Shown here one piece after another: positions 8,148-16,170 of a stretch of DNA of 64,000 bases. Source of the stretch: Actinomadura xylanilytica (GTDB lineage: Bacteria > Actinomycetota > Actinomycetes > Streptosporangiales > Streptosporangiaceae); NCBI RefSeq assembly GCF_030283145.1, contig NZ_JASNWE010000001.1:62001-126000 (forward strand), written 5' to 3'. The notes below the pieces were generated by a model that did no database searches, had not been told where the DNA came from, and worked only from the letters and a program-made list of their open reading frames with translations. The position numbers and the translations under genes are program-made. Positions within the stretch are counted from its first letter, which is position 1. Each line of letters opens with the position of its first letter.

Positions 8148-9671
8148 TCAGCCGATGGAGCGGCCCAGGCCGTCCCAGTACGGGGCGCGGAGGTTCTTCT
8201 TGAGGATCTTGCCGCTGGGATTGCGGGGCAGTTCGGCCGCGAAGTCGACCGACCTCGGCCGCTTGAACCCGGCGAGCCGCTCCCGGGCGTAGGCGAGCAC
8301 CTCCTCCTCGGTCAGGTCCACTCCGGGGCGGGGCACCACCACGGCCTTGACCGCCTCGCCCCAGCGCTCGTCCGGCACCCCGATGACGGCCACGTCGGCG
8401 ATGCCGGGGTGCGCCGCGAGGACCTCCTCGACCTCGATCGGGTACACGTTCTCCGCACCGGTGACGATCATGTCCTTGATCCGGTCGGTGAGGAACAGGT
8501 AGCCCTCGGCGTCGAGGTAGCCGGCGTCGCCGGTGCGCAGCCAGCCGCCGGTGCCGAGGAGCCGAGCGGTCTCGTCGGGCCGGTTCCAGTAGCCGGTGGT
8601 GTTCTGGCTCGAGCGGACCAGCAGCTCGCCGACCTCGCCCGGAGCCCGCTCCCCCTCGCCCGCCGGATCGGCGATCTTGAGCTCCACCCAGGCGTAGGGG
8701 CGTCCGGCCGAACGCATCAGGTGGCCGCGCGGCCCGCCGGGGTCGTGGTCCTCCGGTTCGAGCTGGACGATCGCGCCCGTCGTCTCGGTCATCCCGTAGA
8801 CCTGGAAGAGCGGCGCCTTGAACGTCTCCAGCGCGACCCGCAGCACCTCGGAGGTGATCGGCGAGGCGCCGTAGAGGATCCCGCGCAGCGCCGAGTAGTC
8901 GCGGCCGGCCGAGCCCGGCACCTGACACATGAACTGGAGCACCGCCGGGACGATGAACGCGTTGGTGACCCGCTCGCGTTCGAAGGTGTCGACCAGGGCG
9001 GCGGGGTCGATATCGCGCACCAGCACCTGGCGGCAGCCCGCGTACAGGCCGGCCAGGGCCCAGCCGGAGCCGCCGATGTGGAACAGCGGCATCGGCACCA
9101 GGCTGACCGCCGAGCCGTCGAGCCGCCAGCGGCGGGCCATCCGCTCGCCGACCGCGAAGTTGGTGTTGCTGAGCTGGACGCCCTTGGGCACGCCGGTCGT
9201 CCCGGAGGTGTAGAGCTGCACCACGATGTCGTCGGGTTCGCCGACGAAGCCCGGGTCGTCGGCGGGGTGGGCGGCCAGCCACGCCTCGTGGCCGGCACCG
9301 GTGACGACCACCCGTCCGGGCAGGTCCGCGGCGAGCGCGGCGAACTCGGCGTCCAGCACGGTGACCGCGGCCCCCGCGTCGGCGACGATCGCGGCGATCT
9401 CGGCCGGGGTCAGCCGCCAGTTGACCGCGGCGGTCACCGCGCCGATCTTGGCGGCGCCGAACAGCAGGTCGAAGAACTCGGGCGCGTTCTTGCCGACGTG
9501 GGCGACCCGGGAGCCCGGCCCGAGCCCGGCGGCGAGCAGCGCCTGGGCGGCGCGGCTCGAACGCTCGTCCAGCTCGGCGTAGCTCACCGTCCGGCCGTCC
9601 CCGGTGAGGGCGGGAGAACCACCCCGTCCGCGCGCGTGGTCACGGACGATCGATACGACCCGGTAGTCCAT
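8148..9671 (-). CDS. AMP-binding acyl-CoA synthetase (fatty-acid-CoA ligase type)
   Basis: The 507-residue enzyme activates a carboxylic acid with ATP and joins it to coenzyme A. All adenylate-forming motifs are present in order: P-loop YTSGTTGVPKG (about residue 155), YGMTETTG (about 295), GWLRTGDAGYLD (about 378), the hinge RIKDMIVTGAENVYP, and the catalytic Lys in NPSGKILKK near the C-terminus. The length suits medium/long-chain FadD or cyclohexanecarboxylate-type ligases; the substrate is not fixed by sequence. ATG 9671 is preferred over a GTG two codons upstream because the GTG lies within its own GAGGAG ribosome site. It converges on the winged-helix gene. Confidence 0.9.
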   Translation of the reverse strand: MDYRVVSIVRDHARGRGGSPALTGDGRTVSYAELDERSSRAAQALLAAGLGPGSRVAHVGKNAPEFFDLLFGAAKIGAVTAAVNWRLTPAEIAAIVADAGAAVTVLDAEFAALAADLPGRVVVTGAGHEAWLAAHPADDPGFVGEPDDIVVQLYTSGTTGVPKGVQLSNTNFAVGERMARRWRLDGSAVSLVPMPLFHIGGSGWALAGLYAGCRQVLVRDIDPAALVDTFERERVTNAFIVPAVLQFMCQVPGSAGRDYSALRGILYGASPITSEVLRVALETFKAPLFQVYGMTETTGAIVQLEPEDHDPGGPRGHLMRSAGRPYAWVELKIADPAGEGERAPGEVGELLVRSSQNTTGYWNRPDETARLLGTGGWLRTGDAGYLDAEGYLFLTDRIKDMIVTGAENVYPIEVEEVLAAHPGIADVAVIGVPDERWGEAVKAVVVPRPGVDLTEEEVLAYARERLAGFKRPRSVDFAAELPRNPSGKILKKNLRAPYWDGLGRSIG

Positions 9672-9907
9672 TTCCACTCCTCAGAACGCTGTTTCGGTTC
9701 TGCCCGGCGACCCTATCCGCCCCGTCCCGGCTCGCGGAAGGACTGAATCGTCCCGCCGAACCGGCATGACTCTGCGAGCGTGCACGGCTCCGAATAGTGA
9801 TCAATCCGAGACCTGTACTGATTGAAAGATCCACCAAATCAGCCCAAGCTGTCCCCGTTACCCAAAAAGCCGTCAAACCCGCCTAACCCTTGACAGGACG
9901 CGACCAC

Positions 9908-10192
9908 ATGTTCGAGATCTGGGAGACGAGTGAGCCCGCCCGGCTCATCAGCGACGCGGGGAGTCTGAAGGTCGCGCTGGAGAAGGTCGACACCATGTGC
10001 CGGCTGCGGCACGACCAGGCGGTGGCGCACGTCGGCGAGGCCCACGACAGCTACCACTTCGAGATCAGGGACCGCGGCGGCAAGTCGCTGGCCCGCCTGA
10101 CCTACGCGCCCGACACCTCCCGCGCCTACCAGAGCGTCGTGGTGGAGGAGATGCGCGACGGCTCGCACACCGCGCCGGGCGAGGGCGGCTGA
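9908..10192 (+). CDS. Small hypothetical protein
   Basis: A 94-residue protein (MFEIWETSEPARLISDAGS...) of unknown function. It is soluble, rich in charged residues, and predicted to mix helix with beta strands ('SYHFEIRDRGGKSLARLTY'). No motif is recognised. The ATG at 9908 has a weak AGGA upstream; a TTG at 9890 is also possible. Codon use is normal for the window (strong G/C third positions), which supports it as a gene. Confidence 0.65.
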   Translation: MFEIWETSEPARLISDAGSLKVALEKVDTMCRLRHDQAVAHVGEAHDSYHFEIRDRGGKSLARLTYAPDTSRAYQSVVVEEMRDGSHTAPGEGG

Positions 10193-10306
10193 TCCGTCCG
10201 GAACAAGTTGATCATCTTCTCGACGAGGGGGCGGCACGGGCGGGGCGCGGCGTGGCAGGATGCCTCGTGACCCGACGAGGCGAGCGCTCACGAGGAGGAG
10301 ACACCC

Positions 10307-11695
10307 GTGCGGAAGGCGTGGTGGCGGCCCGGATTCGCGTCGGGCCCCGCGCCCGCGGACACGGCCGCCGAGACGGCCGCCGAGCTGGTGGCCGAAGCGG
10401 TGCGGGCCCTCGCCCGCGGGGACGGCGAGACGTTCCAGAGCCGGGTGGCCGCCCTCGTCGGGCTCCCTGAGGCGGCCGAGCCCCCCGAGCCGGCCGGGCG
10501 GCCCGGCCGCGCGGGCGGACGCGGCACCGAGTCCGGCCAGCGGGCCGAGGCGGCGGCCGGCTGGCGGCGCGCGGCCGACCTGGCCCTCCTCGACCGGCTG
10601 CGGGTGAGCGTCACCACGGCCTGGGAACGCGGCTGGCAGCCCGCCGACATCGCCCGGTACACCGCGCGCAGGCACGGGCCCCGGCACCGGCGGCTGGTGA
10701 TCGACGCGATCGCCGCCGAGCTGCGGGGGTACAGCGCCGCGACCGTCGACGGGACGTGGCACGACCAGCTCGCCGCGCTCGGCGCCGAGATCTGGTGGGA
10801 GCGCGACGACGGGTACCTGGACGCCTGGAGCGAGCGCGAGGGCATCGACCGCACGGCCCTGGTCGTGTGCGTGGCCGAGCTGGCCCACCTGCTGATCGGG
10901 CTGCCCCTGCTGGCCCGGATCGGGCCTCCCCCCGGCACCGCGGGCGATGCCGGGCAGCCGCCGCCCGAGGCCGTGCGGGACGTCGACCAGCGGATGCTCG
11001 GTAAGGTCAGGGCGCTGCTGGCCAAGGCCGAGTCGACCGAGTTCCCCGAAGAGGCCGAGGCGCTGAGCGCGCGGGCCCAGGAGCTGATGGCGCGGCACAG
11101 CATCGGCCACGCGCTGCTCGCGGCCGAATCCGGCCACGCGGGCGAGCCCGCCGGGCGGCGGATCGCGGTCGACAACCCCTACGACGCGCCGAAGGCCGTC
11201 CTGCTGACCGTGGTCGCCGAGGCCAACCGGTGCCGCGCGGTGTGGCACCGCGAGCTGGGCTTCTCCACGGTGCTGGGCTTCCCCGCCGACCTCACGGCGG
11301 TGGAGATGCTGTTCACCTCGCTGCTGGTGCAGGCGACCGCGGCGATGGTGCACGCGGGGCCCCGCCGCGACTCGCGGGGCAGGTCGCGGACGCGGTCGTT
11401 CCGGCACGCGTTCCTCAACGCCTACGCGGCCCGGATCGGGGAGCGGTTGCGCGGGGCCGCGGGCGAGGCGGCGAGCCGGGCGGCGGCGGGGGCCGGCGGG
11501 AAGGATCTGCTCCCCGTGCTGGCCGCGCGCGACCGCGCCGTCGAGCAGGCCGTCGACTCGCTGTTCCCCAACCTGGCCAAGAGCCAGGCGGGGTCGGTCT
11601 CCAACTACGAGGGCTGGGTGGCCGGGCGGGTGGCCGCCGACCTCGCCAGCCTGAACGGACGATCCGAGGTCACCGGTTCGGTCCGCCGCAGGTAG
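10307..11695 (+). CDS. DUF2786 domain protein
   Basis: This 462-residue protein carries the DUF2786 motif at about residues 225-265 (MLGKVRALLAKAESTEFPEEAEALSARAQELMARH pattern: a helical hairpin with the conserved KAEST and AQELM elements). The domain occurs in actinobacterial and phage proteins and its function is unknown; some members are linked to DNA-associated or protease-like proteins. Long Ala/Arg-rich helices precede the domain, and a C-terminal ~130-residue region follows it. There are no membrane segments. The GTG start has GAGGAG 7-8 nt upstream. It is separated from the small upstream gene by 114 bp, so it may have its own promoter. Confidence 0.85.
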   Translation: MRKAWWRPGFASGPAPADTAAETAAELVAEAVRALARGDGETFQSRVAALVGLPEAAEPPEPAGRPGRAGGRGTESGQRAEAAAGWRRAADLALLDRLRVSVTTAWERGWQPADIARYTARRHGPRHRRLVIDAIAAELRGYSAATVDGTWHDQLAALGAEIWWERDDGYLDAWSEREGIDRTALVVCVAELAHLLIGLPLLARIGPPPGTAGDAGQPPPEAVRDVDQRMLGKVRALLAKAESTEFPEEAEALSARAQELMARHSIGHALLAAESGHAGEPAGRRIAVDNPYDAPKAVLLTVVAEANRCRAVWHRELGFSTVLGFPADLTAVEMLFTSLLVQATAAMVHAGPRRDSRGRSRTRSFRHAFLNAYAARIGERLRGAAGEAASRAAAGAGGKDLLPVLAARDRAVEQAVDSLFPNLAKSQAGSVSNYEGWVAGRVAADLASLNGRSEVTGSVRRR

Positions 11696-11762
11696 CGCGT
11701 TCAGTTCCCTCCCGGAGGGCGGGGGGCGCCCGGAGCGCTCCCAGGTCGCGCCGGTCCCCCGG

Positions 11763-11975
11763 TCAGGCCTTCTTCCGCCGGGTGTTGCCGCCCCGGCCGC
11801 GGAGCGGCACGCCCGCCTCCTTGAGAACGTTGTAGATGAAGCCGTAGGAGCGTCCGGTCTCGGCGGCGAGGTCGCGGATGCTCTCGCCGGCGGCGTAGCG
11901 CGGCGCGAGTTCCGCGGCCAGCCGCGTGCGTTCGGCACCGGTCACGCGGGTGCCCCTCGCCAGAGTGCGGGCCAC
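11763..11975 (-). CDS. Small helix-turn-helix protein
   Basis: A 70-residue basic protein of a conserved actinobacterial HTH family. The pattern is ARGTRVTGAERTRLAAEL, then 'IRDLAAETGRSYGFIYNVL' (the HTH, about residues 32-50), then a glycine/arginine tail (RGRGGNTRRKK). It probably binds DNA, perhaps as a nucleoid-associated or regulatory factor; no target is known. The GTG at 11975 is chosen because GGAGG lies 5 nt upstream, although an in-frame ATG exists 17 codons earlier without such a site. Confidence 0.8.
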   Translation of the reverse strand: MARTLARGTRVTGAERTRLAAELAPRYAAGESIRDLAAETGRSYGFIYNVLKEAGVPLRGRGGNTRRKKA

Positions 11976-12275
11976 AGGTACCTCCTGGGTTCGAGGCTGG
12001 GCGGCGGGCCGGTACCCACAGCTCACAGCAGTGTTGATCTACTCAAGGTACACATTCCCCGTTAATCCACCGCCGATGCCGCATGAATCGACACAAGAGC
12101 GGCCAGTGCTGGACTTTTCCACTGCGCACGGCGTGTCGGAGCTAGACAGACGGCCCCGTACCCCCATGCCGCGCTCCGGCCGGGCGCGCCGCACCGATCC
12201 GGAGGGCCGGAGGGTCTTGACGGAGGATCATCCGGGCGCGTACTTTCCGAAGTAGTTAATTAACTGGAAGGAAAA
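11976..12275. other. Divergent promoter region before the ArsR/SRPBCC pair
   Basis: This gap contains no supported gene. It includes a lower-GC stretch near 12035-12110 suitable for promoters of both divergent genes, and the AGTTAATTAACT palindrome immediately before the ArsR start. Confidence 0.5.
12254..12265. promoter_or_regulatory. Perfect palindrome AGTTAATTAACT, likely ArsR operator
   Basis: A perfect 12-bp AT-rich palindrome lies 10 bp before the ArsR ATG and directly abuts the GGAAGGA ribosome site. In GC-rich DNA such a site stands out, and its position would let the ArsR protein repress its own operon. Binding is inferred. Confidence 0.6.
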
Positions 12276-12656
12276 ATGAAGACCCAGACCGACCAGCTCA
12301 GCGTCACCTTCGCCGCCCTGGCCGACCCCACCAGGCGCGCGATCCTGGCGAGGCTGGTCCACGGCGAGGCCACCGTCAACGAGCTGGCCGAACCGTTCGA
12401 GCTGAGCCTCCCGGCCGTCTCCAAGCACCTGAAGGTGCTCCAGCGGGCCGGGCTGGTCGAACAAGGACGGCAGGCGCAGTGGCGTCCATGCCGGCTCCGG
12501 CCGGAACCGCTTCGGGAGGTGGCCGTGTGGATGGCGCAGTACCAGGAGTTCCTAGGCGAGAGCTTCGACCGCCTCGACGAGTACCTGGGCACGCTGCGGG
12601 CGAATCAGAACTCGACGGAACCGACAGCAGAGCCGACAGAGGGAGAAGAGCAGTGA
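12276..12656 (+). CDS. ArsR-family transcriptional regulator
   Basis: The 126-residue protein has the winged-helix ArsR fold: 'LADPTRRAILARLVHGEATVNELA' followed by the recognition helix in 'LSLPAVSKHLKVLQRAGLVE' (about residues 45-64). The Cys pair of classical metal sensors (ELCVC) is absent, as in the ArsR branch that is paired with AHSA1/SRPBCC proteins and not with metals. It has a good GGAAGGA ribosome site, overlaps the next gene by 4 bp (GTGA) and is preceded by a palindrome that is probably its own operator. Confidence 0.92.
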   Translation: MKTQTDQLSVTFAALADPTRRAILARLVHGEATVNELAEPFELSLPAVSKHLKVLQRAGLVEQGRQAQWRPCRLRPEPLREVAVWMAQYQEFLGESFDRLDEYLGTLRANQNSTEPTAEPTEGEEQ

Positions 12657-13150
12657 CGCGACAAGAACTGGGCGACGCGTCCACGAGCATCGTCGCCGAG
12701 GGCGCCGACATCGTCATGGAGCGGGTCTTCGACGCGCCCCGCGAGCTGGTCTGGGCCGCCATGACCTCGCCCGAGCACATCCCCAACTGGTGGGGCCCGC
12801 ACGGCAACCACGCCGACGTCCAGGAGATGGACGTGCGGCCGGGCGGCAAGTGGCGGATCGGCCCCCCGCAGGGCACCGAGGGCGTCGCCTTCGGCGGGGA
12901 GTTCCTCCAGGTCGTGAGGCCCGAGCGGTTCGTGCGGACCTCCAGCCCCGACATGCCCGGGATGGACGGCGGCGGGCCGCCCGCGGTCGAGACCGTCACG
13001 CTGGAGGACCTCGGGGGCAAGACGAAGATGGTCTACCAGGGCCGGTTCCCGTCCGAGGACGTGCTCGAGTTCGCGCTGGCGCAGGGCATGACCAAGGGCG
13101 TCCTGGAGCAGTTCGACCGCCTGGCCGCCCTGCTCGCCGAGATCGGCTGA
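12653..13150 (+). CDS. SRPBCC (AHSA1-like) domain protein
   Basis: This 165-residue protein has the START/AHSA1 ligand-binding fold: 'IVMERVFDAPRELVWAAMTSPEHIPNWWGP' at the N-terminus, strands around 'DVRPGGKWRI', and the C-terminal long helix 'QGMTKGVLEQFDRLAALLAEI'. Such proteins form a deep hydrophobic pocket and are typical partners of ArsR repressors, suggesting a shared small-molecule signal or a detoxifying role. Translation is coupled to the arsR gene by the GTGA overlap. The ligand is unknown. Confidence 0.9.
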   Translation: MTRQELGDASTSIVAEGADIVMERVFDAPRELVWAAMTSPEHIPNWWGPHGNHADVQEMDVRPGGKWRIGPPQGTEGVAFGGEFLQVVRPERFVRTSSPDMPGMDGGGPPAVETVTLEDLGGKTKMVYQGRFPSEDVLEFALAQGMTKGVLEQFDRLAALLAEIG

Positions 13151-13165
13151 CCGGCCCGGTCCGAT

Positions 13166-13440
13166 GGCCCGCACGGGGCGGGCAGACCACCGCGCTCAAA
13201 GTGCTGGGCACCCTGCGCCGTCCCGCCGGCGGGGCGGCGCGGGTGTTCGACCACGACGTGGTGCGCGAGGCCGACGCCGTGCGCGCCGGTGGGGCCGGAC
13301 CGGGCAGCGCTCCTCGGTGCTGCTGACCACCCGGTACCTCGAGGTGGCCGACCGCCTCGCCACCCTGATCGCGGCCATCGTCGACGACTCCTCCCTCGAG
13401 CAGCCGAGCCTGGACGAGGTCTTCCTCCAGCGCCCGGCCG
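13166..13440 (+). pseudogene. Remnant of a DrrA-type ABC transporter ATPase
   Basis: Two pieces of an antibiotic-resistance ABC ATPase are visible in different frames. The first (about 13166-13288) reads GRAGQTTALKVLGTL-like sequence, then 'AARVFDHDVVREADAVR', matching the region after Walker A in DrrA-like proteins. The second (about 13315-13440) reads 'SSVLLTTRYLEVADRLA' (the H-loop region, His lost), then 'PSLDEVFLQ' (the C-terminal end). The Q-loop, signature and Walker B region are deleted and the frame shifts, so no functional ATPase can be made. It lies just after the ArsR/SRPBCC pair and against the NmrA-like gene, possibly an old resistance operon. Confidence 0.7.
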
Positions 13441-13471
13441 CCGCGGCCGAGCGCGCTGAATCGCGACGCAC

Positions 13472-14245
13472 TCACCAGCGAGCAGGTCGGGCGTGCTTCT
13501 CCTCGAGATAGTCGCCCCAGGTGCGCCGACCCGTGGCGCCGGACTCTGTGACCAGATGTCCCTCGCGCTGGGTCCGTCCCACCTTGCCGGGAAGCCAGAG
13601 CGGCAGGATCGGGCGCCGTGCGTCCCGCGCGCGCAGCCACGCCGCCGCATACTCGCCGAACGGGCGGACGTCCGGACCGCCGATCTCCTCGATCGCGTGA
13701 CCGGGTCCCCGACCGACCATCATGTCGATCCGGTCGGCCACATCCCCGGTGCCGACCGTCTGCCACGGCGTGCGCGCCGGAACGGCGACGGGCCCAAGAC
13801 GGCCGAACATCCCCAGCATCGTCTCGGTGAACTCCGGGAACGGGGTGGCGCGCAGCACCGACCAGGGGACGCCGCCGTCCATGACCACCTGCTCCGCAGC
13901 CGCCTTGAACCGGAAGTAGCGGCTGGGCACGCGGTCGACTCCCACGATCGACACGTACAGCAGATGTCCCACGCCGGCCTTCTCCGCCGCCTCGGCCATG
14001 CGGCGGGTGCCGTCCACATCCACGCGGCCCGTGTTCCACTTGTGGGCCGCGGACGCCAGATGGACGATGACGTCGACGCCCTCGAGCGCGCCCGGGATCC
14101 CCTCTCCCGTCTCCAGGTCCCCCCGGACGTCGCGTTCCGTGGCGGGACGGCGCGTCAGGACCCGCACGGCGTGGCCCTCCTTCACCAGGCTGGGCACCGC
14201 CACACGCCCGAGCGTGCCGGTACCGCCCGTGACCAGAATGAGCAT
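13472..14245 (-). CDS. NmrA-like NAD(P)-binding reductase (atypical SDR)
   Basis: The 257-residue protein begins with a Rossmann motif (VTGGTGTLGR, residues 5-14) and has 'HLASAA' and 'LYVSIVGVDRVP' segments typical of NmrA/HSCARG-like or complex I NDUFA9-like atypical short-chain dehydrogenases. 'YFRFKAAAEQVV' contains the YxxxK-like position (Tyr/Phe..Lys) seen in this group. It likely binds NAD(P)H and acts as a reductase or redox sensor on an unknown substrate. ATG 14245 has GAGGAG upstream. Its 3' end abuts the broken ABC gene. Confidence 0.85.
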   Translation of the reverse strand: MLILVTGGTGTLGRVAVPSLVKEGHAVRVLTRRPATERDVRGDLETGEGIPGALEGVDVIVHLASAAHKWNTGRVDVDGTRRMAEAAEKAGVGHLLYVSIVGVDRVPSRYFRFKAAAEQVVMDGGVPWSVLRATPFPEFTETMLGMFGRLGPVAVPARTPWQTVGTGDVADRIDMMVGRGPGHAIEEIGGPDVRPFGEYAAAWLRARDARRPILPLWLPGKVGRTQREGHLVTESGATGRRTWGDYLEEKHARPARW

Positions 14246-14659
14246 CGTCTCTCCTCACAGGGGGATGGCCTCTGGTCCCTGGAGACGGACCGCCCTACAG
14301 GAACGTGACATGACGCCAAAACGGCCCCTTCCATCCCACGGTGACCCGCACCGCTCCAAGGACACAGGCGCCCACGTCCACGCATTCTCAGCGAGGAGCA
14401 CCGGATTTCCGCATAAACAATTGACAGCCGGTCAGACACAATCTGGCGATCAAGGATCCCCAATCCCAAAAGCGACCCGGCGACAAAGTCATCATCATCG
14501 CCACATCTCCCATCGAACCGCGCCGGCCTTCGTGTTCACCGCGCGGGCGAGAACGGGATGGGTAATCCACAGAACGGGGTTCGCCTTCCGGTGCCCGTGC
14601 GTCCCGCCGCATCCTGGCCACGACGACGCGTTCACCTTGTTGGAAGGAGGCGGGCACCC
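14246..14659. other. Intergenic region, 414 bp, with shared leader copy A
   Basis: No gene is supported here. A TTGACA at 14421 could be a -35 box but lacks a good -10 partner. The conserved leader element (copy A) begins at 14562, 98 nt before the next ATG. Confidence 0.5.
14562..14591 (+). promoter_or_regulatory. Shared leader element, copy A (GTAATCCACAGAA core)
   Basis: The first 26 bases match the copies at 25513 and 21115 (minus strand): 19 of 26 are identical to the 25513 copy, including ATCCACAGAA, GTTC and CTT in register. All three copies have the same orientation and begin 95-98 nt before a start codon. The core resembles a DnaA box (TTATCCACA). It may be a promoter, an operator or a transcript leader. 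Confidence 0.6.
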
Positions 14660-15676
14660 ATGTCCGCGACCATCACGTTCCCCGTTCCGACGACCACCAC
14701 CTCCCGGTTCGTCGTGGCGGCCGAGAGTGTGCCGAAGGAGCTCACCTCCCTCGTCCATGCCAGAACGACCGGCGCCTTCCAAGCCCACGTCCGGGGCCGG
14801 GCGGGCACACCGCAACTCGATGTCAGCCGGGAAGAGTCCGCGTGGCTGCGCTGGGATCCGACCAGCATCAGGGCCGTCCATCCCGAGCATCGGCGAGCGG
14901 AGACGGCCTTCCACCATGCTCGCGAGTTCGCCGTCATCACCGCGTCCGGCCCGGTCACCGACCAGCCGCGCGGGGTGCAGGTGGCCCGCGCCGCCGCCTA
15001 CGGCGTCGCCGAGGCCACCGGCGGCGTCGCCGCCGATCTGGTGACCGGGCACATCTTCCACACCGCCGCCGCCAACCTCACAGGCCGGCCGGCACCGCCT
15101 TCCGAACGCCCTCGTTTCGTGCTCGCCGACCAATGGCTGGGCGAGGCCCTCCCCCCGTTCCGGGCCAACGGCCGCTGCACGGCGGCCGATCCCGAGCAGG
15201 ATCCCGAAGGGGTGAACGGCTGTTGCTGCGTCCGGCTGATGACCCGCGGCCTCCGCCGTTTCGGCCTGCCCGAGCTTCAGATCACCGACGTGGCCTGCCC
15301 GCACGACGTCGCCGCCCTCAACGTCCTGCGCACCACCGCCCGCCGCCTGCTCACCGACCATTGGGCCTGGCTGGCCACCGGGCCAGCGTGCCGTACCCGC
15401 ACGATCGCGGCCGGTACCAGCCTCACCACGGGCGACTTCGACGATTTCTGGGGCTCGTCCCGACGGAACGGATCCCCCTCCGCCGAGCCGTTCCGGATCC
15501 TGCTGCGCCCGACGACTCCCCGGCTCATCACCGTCGGACCGCCCGAGGACTACCGCGGAACGGTCAACGACTGGCTCTGGTCCGGCTCCCTTCCCGGCGG
15601 CATGTACGACATCCTCAGCTCCCCGGCCGACGAGGACGCACTCGCATCCCCCGTCCAGTCACCAGCCGACCCCTGA
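14660..15676 (+). CDS. Unrecognised actinobacterial protein, paralogue 1
   Basis: This 338-residue protein is a clear paralogue of the product of 25609-26529. Shared blocks: an N-terminal 'ITFPVPTTTTSRFVVA' opening, 'RGVQVARAAAYGVAEATGGVAADL', a Cys cluster in 'VNGCCCVRLMTRGLRRFGLPEL', 'ACPHDVAALNVLRTTARRLL', and a C-terminal 'PPEDYRGTVNDWLW'. I do not recognise the family and no catalytic motif is evident; the conserved Cys-rich turn could bind metal. No signal or membrane segment is seen. The ATG has GGAAGGAGG upstream. The leader element lies 98 nt before the ATG, as in the paralogue. Confidence 0.8.
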   Translation: MSATITFPVPTTTTSRFVVAAESVPKELTSLVHARTTGAFQAHVRGRAGTPQLDVSREESAWLRWDPTSIRAVHPEHRRAETAFHHAREFAVITASGPVTDQPRGVQVARAAAYGVAEATGGVAADLVTGHIFHTAAANLTGRPAPPSERPRFVLADQWLGEALPPFRANGRCTAADPEQDPEGVNGCCCVRLMTRGLRRFGLPELQITDVACPHDVAALNVLRTTARRLLTDHWAWLATGPACRTRTIAAGTSLTTGDFDDFWGSSRRNGSPSAEPFRILLRPTTPRLITVGPPEDYRGTVNDWLWSGSLPGGMYDILSSPADEDALASPVQSPADP

Positions 15677-16170
15677 CCCGCTCACCATCACACCCCACTT
15701 CACCGACACCACCCATATCAGCGCCCAGAGGTCCGGCGAACGGAGCCAGGCAGACGGCCCCAGGACGCACGGGCCAGCCGCAGCCGGACGGGGCATTCCG
15801 CCCCCAACCGTCATGCTCGACACTCGCCATTCATGGCACATAGGGCGCCATCAGCCCGACCAGCCCACCTCCGGAGGGTCTCCCCTCAACATCATCCCGC
15901 CACCGAGAGTGACAGCTGACCCCGCACACAAGTCACTCATTTCACCCGCACTATCGCCCCTTTCCGTACACCACAGGAGCAGCAGACCACCAGAAATACC
16001 ACCATTCATCAGGGTGATGCAGTCCATGTGGCGCGATCTCCACAAGGACGGACTCGCACTCCCCGGGGAACGGGTCAGTAGATCGACTGTGACCAATGTT
16101 CAACGCTCCGTAGCCAAACTGGCTACGATCGGCTTTCTGACGGTGACCACCGCGATCCCCCGGGGCGAAG
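15677..16170. other. Intergenic region, 494 bp
   Basis: The DNA here is less biased in codon terms and no reading frame has a start with a ribosome site; no gene is supported. An inverted repeat at 16109-16127 lies 44 bp before the next start and is listed separately. Confidence 0.5.
16109..16127. promoter_or_regulatory. Inverted repeat CGTAGCC-N5-GGCTACG
   Basis: A perfect 7-bp inverted repeat with a 5-bp spacer (AAACT) sits 44 bp upstream of the ATG at 16171. The geometry fits a dimeric repressor of the GntR or TetR type. Its regulator is not identified. Confidence 0.45.

Noticed and set aside
8148-9671. Naming the AMP-binding ligase fadD3 because a steroid locus is in the window
   Set aside because: Length fits but the gene is over 50 kb away with no KstR2-like box nearby, and no substrate-specific residue could be read.
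13472-13520. Idea that the NmrA-like gene is in one operon with the broken ABC ATPase
   Set aside because: The two lie on opposite strands and converge, so they cannot share a transcript.
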